A DNA stretch of 16,877 nucleotides from positions 1 through 16,877 of the forward strand of contig OY843696.1 in the NCBI GenBank assembly GCA_963693005.1, written 5' to 3'. The notes under the pieces are model-generated. The model did no database searches. It was not told where the DNA came from and saw only the letters and a list, made by a program, of their open reading frames with translations. The first letter of the stretch is position 1. The number at the start of each line of letters is the position of its first letter. Positions 1 through 6,292 of this stretch are shown piece by piece. The stretch comes from Bodonicaedibacter sp963693005. Lineage in GTDB: Bacteria > Pseudomonadota > Alphaproteobacteria > UBA6184. The position numbers were made by a program, and so were the translations under genes.

Positions 1-197
1 GGGACTGTTGCGCGTTTGCGCCGACCGAGCCGAGTAATACGGTTCGGGCGTGAACGAACAACATGAATACGAGCCGCGTTCTCACCCACTTGGAACTCGT
101 CATGACCGTCAAGAACGGGGATGTGGTCGGGGATGGGCGGCGGAGCCCGGAGGTGCGGCACCTCGGTACCGGCGACCTTGACGGACACCGGCTGGCC
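1..197 (-). CDS. partial open frame after YR1, possible start of RT/RNase H ORF
   Basis: An open frame with no stop runs from about position 197 down to the window start on the minus strand. It is in a different frame from the recombinase and overlaps its last codons. It reads about 65 residues, including VSVKVAGTEVPHL and IPDHIPVLDGHDEFQ. In VIPER/Ngaro-type elements the order is gag, YR, then RT-RNase H, so the position suits the beginning of the RT polyprotein, but no RT motif lies within the window. No ATG is visible; expression would need overlap reinitiation or frameshifting. The assignment rests on position and openness only. Confidence 0.35.
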
Positions 198-1522
198 TAC
201 TCCTCCTCCTCGCTCTCCGAGTCCGACGGCGCGATGTTGCGCAGAGCAGGTGGAGGGGACGGCGGGACCCGATCCGCCGCCGCGAGGAGCTGACTCCAGT
301 CCTCCCAGTCGGCCGCCGCGTCCGGCACGAGGTCCGCCCGCGACCCCATGGCGATCGCCCAGTGAGCGGGGCGGGTCGTGTAGCCGCGCGTCAGGTCCAG
401 TTGACGGTGCTTGGCCCGGGACTGGACCTTCTCCAGCTCGCTCGGACCCCGACCAGCCGACTGCTGCTCGAGCTGAGCCGCGGCCACGACACCGAGGTTC
501 ACCCCCGTGCGCTTCAGGGAGTGAGCCGTGAGCCGAGAGCGGAGAGGGTGCCCCGCCAGCCTCTCCTCCTCCTCGTGGAGAGCTTGGGGCACGGGAACCG
601 CACGGAGACGGCGACGCACTTCGTCGGTCGAGAGCTTGGTGATCGGGGCGTCCGGCGGGGCACTGGCCAGCCACTCGGCAAGCACACGCGGGATCTTCGG
701 CAGCGCCTGCGTGTGGTCGGCACGGTCCGCACCGTACGGGTTGCTCTTCGTGCGCGTCCAGTCGAGCGTCCACGGCAGCGCCATCGCCTTGGCACTGTCG
801 ACCACCGCCCGGCGCTGCGTCGTCGTGAAGCACGCCCGAGTCACCTGCAACATGTCGTCCCACCGCGACGACGTCACGATCGCCACCCACGCGGCCGCCG
901 TCCGCGTTGGTTCGGCGAGATGATGAAGGACTGAGACGTACAACGTCGGCGGAATCGGCATGGCCTTCATCTTCTTGCCGGAGGAGTTGAGCTTCGTCAC
1001 TGCCGCTGTGATGACCTCGAGGGGCGGGAACTCCGGAGCGTCCAGGAACTTCTTGACTGCCGTGCCGGTCTTGCGGAGGGCCTCGGCGGGAGCTCCGGCC
1101 TCGTGAAGCGCGGCGACGAAGGCAGCCGCGTGAACCGGGTCGGTCGGGACGCGATGGTGACGGCACCACTCGACGAACCTCTCGGCTCCGAGAATCTGCG
1201 ACTCGCGGTGCCGGTGGGAAACCGAGCCGCGTCCCAACGCCTCGGCGGCCGCCTTCGCTTCGGCCGGCGCAGGAATGCGATCGCGAATCTCCCAGGGCCG
1301 GCGCCGTGGCAAGGGCTCCCCAGGGCCACGAGCCATGAACCAAGGAAGGCGGGGGCACGGGGCAGCGGATGTCGAACTGTCCGGGGAGTCGATGCAGGAA
1401 CCGGCGGGTTCTTGGGCCACGGCAAGCGTGGACAGGGCGAGCTCCGACGGTGCGGGCAGGGGCGTCGGAGCGTCGGTGACGTTCAGGGGTTTGATCTCCA
1501 CGACGCGGTTGTCGAAGCGCAG
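197..1522 (-). CDS. tyrosine recombinase of a VIPER/DIRS-like retroelement (family 1)
   Basis: The encoded protein is a DNA strand-transfer enzyme expected to integrate the element's circular cDNA. Visible active-site boxes, in order, are an Arg box SSRWDDMLQVT (near 850-875), a His box AHSLKRTG (near 507-530) and a C-terminal KHRQLDLTRGYT with the presumptive nucleophile Tyr (near 377-400). The protein ends in an acidic tail, SDSESEEEE. No ATG opens this frame: the first start-like codon is GTG at 1501. The frame continues upstream without interruption to the single UGA that ends the gag-like ORF. It may therefore be made by readthrough, or the element may be defective. In the His box the residue three after His is Lys and the next is Arg, unlike the usual HxxR. 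The YR call is fairly secure; the element class is inferred from the neighbours. Confidence 0.8.
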   Translation of the reverse strand: MRFDNRVVEIKPLNVTDAPTPLPAPSELALSTLAVAQEPAGSCIDSPDSSTSAAPCPRLPWFMARGPGEPLPRRRPWEIRDRIPAPAEAKAAAEALGRGSVSHRHRESQILGAERFVEWCRHHRVPTDPVHAAAFVAALHEAGAPAEALRKTGTAVKKFLDAPEFPPLEVITAAVTKLNSSGKKMKAMPIPPTLYVSVLHHLAEPTRTAAAWVAIVTSSRWDDMLQVTRACFTTTQRRAVVDSAKAMALPWTLDWTRTKSNPYGADRADHTQALPKIPRVLAEWLASAPPDAPITKLSTDEVRRRLRAVPVPQALHEEEERLAGHPLRSRLTAHSLKRTGVNLGVVAAAQLEQQSAGRGPSELEKVQSRAKHRQLDLTRGYTTRPAHWAIAMGSRADLVPDAAADWEDWSQLLAAADRVPPSPPPALRNIAPSDSESEEEE

Positions 1523-1531
1523 TCATTGCGA
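1517..1531 (-). promoter_or_regulatory. in-frame UGA between gag-like ORF and recombinase (candidate readthrough site)
   Basis: On the minus strand the junction reads CAA-TGA-CTG. The stop is at 1525-1523. The seven following codons (1522-1502) are sense, and the recombinase frame continues in the same register. UGA followed by C is known as a leaky stop context in eukaryotes. The alternative is a simple nonsense mutation in a formerly continuous gag-YR ORF. Nothing in the sequence decides between the two. Confidence 0.45.
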
Positions 1532-2956
1532 CGCCCCCGCGGCGCCCCCCTTCTTCTCGGACTTCTTCTCGGCGTCGCGGAAGAGGGCCAGGACCGGGGT
1601 GGTGTTGCGGATGGTCATGCTCTGGTGCTCCTCGGCAGCCCAGGCGCGCATGCGGGACGCCTCCTTGCTGTCGACGGTCTCCTCACGGGCGGCGATGTAG
1701 AGGACGGTGACGTCGGTGAGAGCCTTGAACAGGTCGGGGCACACGGTCATGAGAGCGGCGCCGTCGTGGATCCCGCAGGCCTCGACCGACTCGAAGGCGA
1801 CCTTGCAGAACTTCTCGAACGCGTTGATCTCATCCGTCGAGTACTTGCGGACGGATCCACCAAACGCCTCGGCCCACTTCGCGCGAAGGGCGGCCCACTC
1901 AGCGCTCTCAGCTTCGCTGGCAGCAAGGCTGTCATCGACAGCGGCGCGAGCGTCGATCACGAGCTTGTCGATCACATCGGACTTGGCCTGCGGTCCGGCG
2001 CCATCGACCGCGGCCGACGCAACGCGGGCGGCTCCACGCGCAACGTCAGCGTGGTGCTTGGTCGAAGAGAACCGCTTCAGGTCACGACAGACGTGATGGA
2101 GCTGGAGCGGCGCCGGCACGCCGGAGAACGGCGCGGCTCCGAGGACGCCGTCGAAGGGGACGCCGAATTGCGCCGCAAACGGCGCCGTCAGGCCGTTGAC
2201 GCCGGCGTCGAGAGAGGCGGTCGACGGAGCGTTGACGCCGGCGTAGGAGGCGATCGACGGAGCGGTGGTGCCGAGGCCCGGGTGAGCGGCGACGCGAGGA
2301 CCCGCAACCCCACTAGCGGATGGCACGGTCATGGAGCTGGTCTCAGGACGAGAAGCCCGGAGAGACATCTTGCGCGGTGCGTCCTGCGCGGCCGGGGCGG
2401 TCCCGGACTGGGCGTCCCGGGCCATCATGAGGGTGAGCGCCTCAGCGAGCTTGGCCGTCGCGTTGGACTGCTCCTTCAACTGCTCCTGGAGCTGCTCCTT
2501 GAGCTGACGCTGCTCCTTGAGCTCAGCGAAGACCAGCTCGAACTGCGGGTTCATCTCGGTGGCAACCTGCTGGGCAGTCTCACGGCGGCGGGCGGCGGAG
2601 TGACCGGGGGGGAATCGCTCACGCAGAGCCTCCTCAGTGCGTTGGGCGATCTCTTCGGTCTGCGCAGTGAGCATGATCTCGATGTTGTCATCCAGCTTCT
2701 TGATCTCGGCGGTGGCGAGCTTGGCAGCCCGAAGGATCTCGGCTCCAGTCTTGGCGTATCCATGGTCCTCTTGCTCGACTGCGGCAATCGCCTTGCCCCG
2801 CTCGACCACGATCTTCTCAAGACGAACGAGGTAGCCGTTGACCGCCTGAATGTCACTGGCAGTCGGAGCCTTCTCAACGAGCGCAGCGACATTGCTGACG
2901 GCCTTCGTCGTCTTGTCGAGGTCATCGCGGACGTCCTGAAGCTTGTACCCGGGCAC
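1523..2956 (-). CDS. gag-like coiled-coil protein, family-1 YR retroelement, 5' truncated
   Basis: About 477 residues with no recognisable enzyme motif. The N-terminal half is charged and helical, with an obvious Gln/Lys/Glu coiled coil (LKEQRQLKEQLQEQLKEQ, near 2465-2530). The middle is rich in Ala, Pro, Gly and Ser. The C-terminal third is again helical and charged, ending KKSEKKGGAAGASQ. This layout and the position directly before a tyrosine recombinase suggest the structural (gag/ORF1) protein of a VIPER-like element. The first codon available is GTG at 2956, which lies at the junction with an oppositely oriented RT fragment, so the true start has been lost. The stop is the UGA shared with the recombinase frame. 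The function is inferred from context and composition. Confidence 0.6.
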   Translation of the reverse strand: MPGYKLQDVRDDLDKTTKAVSNVAALVEKAPTASDIQAVNGYLVRLEKIVVERGKAIAAVEQEDHGYAKTGAEILRAAKLATAEIKKLDDNIEIMLTAQTEEIAQRTEEALRERFPPGHSAARRRETAQQVATEMNPQFELVFAELKEQRQLKEQLQEQLKEQSNATAKLAEALTLMMARDAQSGTAPAAQDAPRKMSLRASRPETSSMTVPSASGVAGPRVAAHPGLGTTAPSIASYAGVNAPSTASLDAGVNGLTAPFAAQFGVPFDGVLGAAPFSGVPAPLQLHHVCRDLKRFSSTKHHADVARGAARVASAAVDGAGPQAKSDVIDKLVIDARAAVDDSLAASEAESAEWAALRAKWAEAFGGSVRKYSTDEINAFEKFCKVAFESVEACGIHDGAALMTVCPDLFKALTDVTVLYIAAREETVDSKEASRMRAWAAEEHQSMTIRNTTPVLALFRDAEKKSEKKGGAAGASQ

Positions 2957-3340
2957 AACGTCGATACGAATGTCTACGTCGACAACATACGCGTAGCGGG
3001 CGAGACAGCAGCAATGAAGGAGATCCTGGAGCGAGCCATCCGCGCCTCCGTCACCGTCAACGAGCTGGGCGAGAAGCAGGAGGTCACCGACGAGATCGTC
3101 AACGGCATGGTCAAGACGCGAGTGGCTCGGCCGTGACTACGACTTCGAGGAGAAGACCGTCAAGGTCGGCACCAAGACGATCGAGAAGGTCAAGGCTTGA
3201 AGGCGTGGCTTGAAGAAGTGGACCTGGCAGAATGTCGCGGCCATCTACACCGCCGCGTTGAGTCGGATTTTCCAGTCCTCGGCGACCGCGCGCACCTACC
3301 GCCACAAGCAAAACAAAGACGGGTCAAACAAAACAAGCCT
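2946..3340 (+). pseudogene. RT fragment of family-2 YR retroelement (motif C and thumb)
   Basis: The fragment encodes the RT motif C region, TNVYVDNIRVAGET, then EILERAIRASVTVNELGEKQ, and after a frameshift WLGRDYDFEEKTVKVG. A third frame carries WTWQNVAAIYTAALSRIFQ, which suits the thumb region. The same protein is encoded on the minus strand at 10592-10805. Compared with that copy, this one lacks 15 bp after GAGAC (REEVA lost in frame) and 5 bp after AAGACGCG (frameshift). It also reaches a TGA after KVKA near 3198. Motifs A and B are missing, so this is a 5'-truncated relic. It abuts the gag-like ORF head-to-head at about 2946-2960. The remainder to 3611 has no coding signal. Confidence 0.75.
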
Positions 3341-3594
3341 CCTCCTGGTTGTCAAGGATCGCCAAAACGATGCGCTTCTCATTTTTTTCCGCGCGGCGAT
3401 CAAGGGAAAACAATACGGACGACCCGAATATGGGCAGATTGAGCCACCGACGTCAAACCAGACGCGACACGACACAGGACGTCGGGGCAGGATGGAGATG
3501 GGGCCTCGTCTCAGATACAAGACGGTGGGTAGGGGCTGCGAGCCAGCTCGGAAAGGAAGGGGGGGCACCGTTCACAACACGCGTCACACACGGG
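3341..3594. other. non-coding stretch
   Basis: Only short overlapping frames in several registers are present, with no family motif. Runs of T near 3381-3388 and of G near 3559-3566 are the only visible texture. Nothing functional can be supported here. Confidence 0.5.
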
Positions 3595-3615
3595 GGTCCC
3601 ACACGCAGGCTTCAA
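3595..3615 (+). repeat. 21-bp direct repeat, left copy
   Basis: This 21-bp sequence (GGTCCC, A/C, then ACGCAGGCTTCAA with one mismatch) recurs in the same orientation at 4658-4678. The two copies bound about 1.04 kb that holds the minus-strand hypothetical gene and the SL/leader duplication. It may be a target-site duplication, or chance conservation of flanking sequence. Confidence 0.6.
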
Positions 3616-4217
3616 AGAGTCGAAGGATCATGGACAGAGCCTGCTGTCGACGACGCCGACGAATTGCCGTGTGGAACTTGGGAATCGAGCGGTTGCTTTG
3701 TAGCCGGAACTGGAGGTAATGGTACCTCAGGACTCATATTTGTCTGTTCAGTTCGTGTAGGCCGTTGCTCGATCATCGGCAAACCCTCTTGTGCTTCCGG
3801 GATGGCGACAGGAGGGAGCAGGACAATGGAAGAAGAGGTCTGATCAAAGGTCGTATGACAGAACGACGTGCCCGGATGTTGATGCAGAAGGCGTGCAGCT
3901 TCCGACTGCTGTGGGCGATCTTTGATCAAAAGTAGGTTGCCGAGGTGTTCATATACTTCCCCATAGAACTTGTTGAAAAGTGCGGTTGCAGAAGTAGCAA
4001 AAGCACTTTCAAGCTCGGCAGTATGCGCATGACAGATGCAATCCAGTTGCTCCCCGTACGCGTGATGCAGGATTTGGAGACGGTTGACATGAGAGGTCAG
4101 AGCATCGGACCGGTTAGAGCGAACAAAGTCGTGCATTTCCATAAGAAGTATCAGTACGGAGACTGAACCACGGCAACGGTGCACACGGGCACCGGAGAGC
4201 ACAACGCGGCAGTTCAT
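3612..4217 (-). CDS. hypothetical protein, downstream of duplicated SL-type leader
   Basis: About 201 residues from the ATG at 4217 (the frame also has a GTG two codons upstream). I do not recognise a family. The N-terminus has a short hydrophobic stretch (SVLILLMEM). A helical middle follows, with several Cys and His (AYGEQLDCICHAHTAEL). The C-terminal half is rich in Pro, Ser and Thr and looks disordered (VPLPPVPATKQPLDSQVP). The base composition is less GC-rich than the neighbouring transposon ORFs. Upstream on the same strand lie about 280 nt of leader containing the 72-bp duplication, an SL-like sequence and a candidate trans-splice acceptor, so this may be the one expressed cellular-type gene in the window. 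The stop codon falls inside the left 21-bp direct repeat. Confidence 0.45.
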   Translation of the reverse strand: MNCRVVLSGARVHRCRGSVSVLILLMEMHDFVRSNRSDALTSHVNRLQILHHAYGEQLDCICHAHTAELESAFATSATALFNKFYGEVYEHLGNLLLIKDRPQQSEAARLLHQHPGTSFCHTTFDQTSSSIVLLPPVAIPEAQEGLPMIEQRPTRTEQTNMSPEVPLPPVPATKQPLDSQVPHGNSSASSTAGSVHDPSTL

Positions 4218-4325
4218 CTTCACGCTCCTCTAAAGTGCGAGGGAGGGGGATGAGGAGGCAGAACTGTCGAATCAAGAAGGAAGGACTTCGGCGAATGCGC
4301 ACCGAAGTGTTGGAGTCGAGTGTCC

Positions 4326-4397
4326 TTCAGAGTTCTCTGGCCGCGAGAGAATTGGACAGCGTCGACTGGGCTCTACCGGCCTGTGTCGCGCATGCCC
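4326..4397 (-). repeat. 72-bp leader repeat, downstream copy (joined to SL)
   Basis: This copy is identical to 4430-4501 except for one base near the GGCATG end (CGCGCATG versus CGTGCATG on the plus strand). On the minus strand it begins directly after the SL-like sequence, at GGCATGCGCG. It then continues into the leader of the hypothetical gene. Confidence 0.9.
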
Positions 4398-4431
4398 AAT
4401 AAAGTACAGAAACTGTAACTTTTTTAGCGTT
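4397..4431 (-). other. spliced-leader exon relic
   Basis: Read on the minus strand this is AACGCTAAAAAAGTTA followed by CAGTTTCTGTACTTTATTG. The 3' part matches the conserved end of kinetoplastid and diplonemid SL exons, and AACGCTA resembles the kinetoplastid 5' part. The next bases are GGCATG, not the GT donor of an SL RNA gene, and no Sm-like site follows, so it is not a working SL RNA gene. It sits exactly between two copies of a 72-bp repeat. The best reading is SL sequence captured by reverse transcription of a trans-spliced transcript. Confidence 0.75.
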
Positions 4432-4501
4432 CAGAGTTCTCTGGCCGCGAGAGAATTGGACAGCGTCGACTGGGCTCTACCGGCCTGTGTCGTGCATGCC
4501 C
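4430..4501 (-). repeat. 72-bp leader repeat, upstream copy
   Basis: On the minus strand this copy is preceded by AG (4502-4501) where the other copy is preceded by the SL. At its far end (CTCTGAA) it runs directly into the truncated SL at 4429. The two copies are offset by 104 bp. Confidence 0.9.
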
Positions 4502-4540
4502 TGTCCCACACCACAACATCACACACCACACCACGATCCA
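4501..4540 (-). promoter_or_regulatory. candidate trans-splice acceptor
   Basis: The minus strand reads a G/T-rich tract (GTGGTGTGGTGTG, then GTTGTGGTGTGGGAC) ending in AG at 4502-4501, followed by the leader starting GGCATGC. The other leader copy begins at the same base immediately after the SL. This is what cleavage at this AG and SL addition would give. The tract is T/G-rich rather than strictly polypyrimidine, which is a weak point. Confidence 0.5.
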
Positions 4541-4657
4541 TTCCATGAGCGTTGCGTTTTTTTCTCCGACGAAACCAAAACCAACGAAGGATCAACGAAG
4601 GGAGGCTGAACTGGTGGGGGGCCTGCCCACGCCGCACACACAGGCACGCACGCGCGA

Positions 4658-4678
4658 GGTCCCAAACGCAGGCTTCAA
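4658..4678 (+). repeat. 21-bp direct repeat, right copy
   Basis: Matches 3595-3615 at 20 of 21 positions. Its right end overlaps the CAAGG where the family-2 recombinase homology starts. Confidence 0.6.
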
Positions 4679-5674
4679 GGACAAGCTCGCCGCCCGCAAG
4701 GAAGCCAAGTCGAGTTTTCAGGGCCCCAGCACCGCGACGCTCCCGCCGGCGCTGGGGTACAAGGGCAGCTGGCTCAAGGGAGTGAAACCGCTGGACGACT
4801 GGGAGAACTCAATTCAAGCTCTTCCGCAGGCCGGCGTGACGCGCAAGACGTGGCAGGATCGCATCAACGCGCTCAAGACCATGCAGGCGGCGTTCAAGGA
4901 GATCGGCGACGAGTGGATGGACGCCCCTCTCGACGAGGCGATGGCGGAGGCGGCAGTGTACCTGTACCTGCAGCGGAAGTGGATGCCACAGACACTTCAC
5001 CGCAACATGGCGACGTGGACGGGCGCCCTCAACTCCCTGAAGGCCTTCACCAATGCGGACATCGACGTGAACATGAACCTCTCCAAGACGTGGCAGCAGT
5101 CCATGCGGGCTGCGGAGGTCGCGACGAAGGAGGGCGATGCGGAAGTACCGACGGCAGTGCAGAAGCAGGAGGAAGGATGTTTGCCCCACATGGTTAGAAC
5201 GGAGTGTGGGTCAATCGAAAGAAGGACTTTTAGGCCAGTACAAAAGTTCTCCCCTGTCAAAGGAAAGAAAAAAAAAACCAGAGGGAAACGCTCAAGGAAA
5301 ATACGCCAGCTGGCGTTTGTTGCGCAATGGCTGAGACACCCAACACATTCAGGTCGACACGCACCATGGGCAATCCCTTGAGCTTGTTTTTGTTGTGTGA
5401 ATCACTGAACTCGTTACTGGAACATCGTAAGGCGATAAGTGAGTAGGTCATCAGGGGCAGAGGCACACAAGGTGCTCTGTGACAACGGCGATCAAGAAGG
5501 CGGTGGACTCGGACCGTCTCGACCTGGCGACGCTGCTCGTGATGACGTGGTACACGGCGGGTCGAACCTGCGACATTCTGCAGCTCAAGAAGGAGAACGT
5601 CGAAGTCCGCAGCAACGGTCACCTGCTGGTGACATTCAAGCGCGGCAAGACTGTCCATGCCCGCGGCGGATGGA
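4676..5674 (+). pseudogene. family-2 tyrosine recombinase gene, truncated both ends and interrupted
   Basis: From about 4676 the plus strand encodes the middle of the recombinase: KDKLAARKEAKSSFQ, GPSTATLPPALGYKG, then the N-terminal core-binding region through SMRAAEVATKEG to VQKQE near 5171. A 318-bp repeat interrupts it. Coding resumes near 5489 with IKKAVDSDRLDL and the Arg box AGRTCDILQL, and stops matching after HARGGW at 5674. The other copy (11875-12692, minus) continues TVHTKLPDEHREI. At the insertion, nine bases present in the intact copy (GCCGCGAAG) are missing and no target duplication is seen. The His, second Arg and Tyr boxes are absent. The ATG at 4545 lies in unrelated sequence, so it is not the start of this gene. 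This copy matters as the reference order for the scrambled one at 11875-13322. Confidence 0.8.
5171..5488 (+). mobile_element. short interspersed repeat, copy 1 (inside YR2 gene)
   Basis: A 318-bp sequence from GGAAGGATGTTTGCC to CTCTGTGACAACGG. It recurs inverted at 11110-11456 inside a different gene, so it has moved or been copied as a unit. It encodes no plausible protein. It contains an A-rich run near 5265-5278 and a perfect 12-bp palindrome, CGCCAGCTGGCG, near 5305. No terminal inverted repeats, no GT-AG ends and no convincing pol III promoter boxes were seen. SINE-like or non-autonomous derivative are both possible. Confidence 0.7.
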
Positions 5675-5762
5675 TGCAGGGAGCCTGGTTCGCGCACGAG
5701 CTGGTGGTGTCATGTTTGGCTAGAGGACAAGACATTGAGTCACGGTTCAGGCGTACAGGTTG
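5675..5762. other. unassigned DNA between YR2 breakpoint and retroelement tail
   Basis: 88 bp that match neither the other recombinase copy nor any repeat in the window. On the minus strand it lies just downstream of the RLE element's (AAC)n tail, so it should be part of that element's 3' target flank. I see no clear matching target duplication beyond the element's 5' end. Confidence 0.4.
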
Positions 5763-5763
5763 C

Positions 5764-5819
<56 letters not shown>

Positions 5820-5848
5820 CGGAAAGGAACTGTAACAGAAACTCGGGT

Positions 5849-6292
5849 CTAGCTGTGGGGTGCTTGGCGGGAGTTCGTTGCAGGAAGGGAGGAGGATGGA
5901 GGTTGCAAACTAGAATTCACTGTTGTGTCCTTGGCCTTTTGAGCGATGCATGTTGCGCAGGCGGAGCAATCGATCTTGCAGATTTCGCAGGTGGAGCACG
6001 AGTGTGATGCTATGGAAGCGTTCCAGATCAGTTGGTTATGATCTTGTTTCGCGATGTGATTGAACGTGGTCTTCAGAACAGTTCCAGCAATAGTTTCGCA
6101 AAGAGAACGGAATAGGCCATGGATGGGGTTGCTTGCGCAAATTGTACGTAATGTTTTGATTGAGTCAATGTGAATTGTTCCTACTGAGGTGATGACGATA
6201 GGTTTGAAGATGATCTTTGATCCATCGATCTCAGAGTTCCACGAAGCGTACTTCTTGTGCTTCGCCATGTCTCGGTTCTTCAGCGTGCCGAC
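5849..6292 (-). pseudogene. C-terminal part of RLE endonuclease and Cys-rich tail
   Basis: This frame continues the polyprotein after a frameshift near 6279-6292. Joined to the upstream ORF it reads YVLDITVVTG, then TLKNRDMAKHKKYASW and IIFKPIVITSVGTIH. This gives the RLE pattern of PD, then D, then a K..KY block and the conserved F-P-V-T-G segment. A Cys-rich C-terminus follows (CSTCEICKIDCSACATC), which could bind zinc and is not a standard part of the RLE fold. The ATG at 6268 falls inside the endonuclease domain and is unlikely to be a real start. The domain is otherwise intact, so a single indel or a recoding event separates it from a functional protein. Confidence 0.65.

Noticed and set aside
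1103..3136. Long plus-strand frame of 677 codons
   Set aside because: It is antisense to the recombinase and gag-like ORFs and has GC-driven low-complexity Leu/Arg/Gly composition. Only its last part (from about 2946) is real, as an RT fragment.
4326..4501. Functional SL RNA gene or tandem SL array
   Set aside because: No GT donor follows the SL sequence (GGCATG instead), no Sm-like site is seen, and only one SL copy lies between two leader repeats.
4545..4675. ATG at 4545 as start of the plus-strand recombinase gene
   Set aside because: Homology to the other copy begins only near 4676. The preceding residues are translated from unrelated flank that includes the 21-bp repeat.
5171..5488. 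Spliceosomal intron in the recombinase gene
   Set aside because: The ends are not GT-AG at frame-preserving positions, and the same sequence interrupts a different gene in another place.
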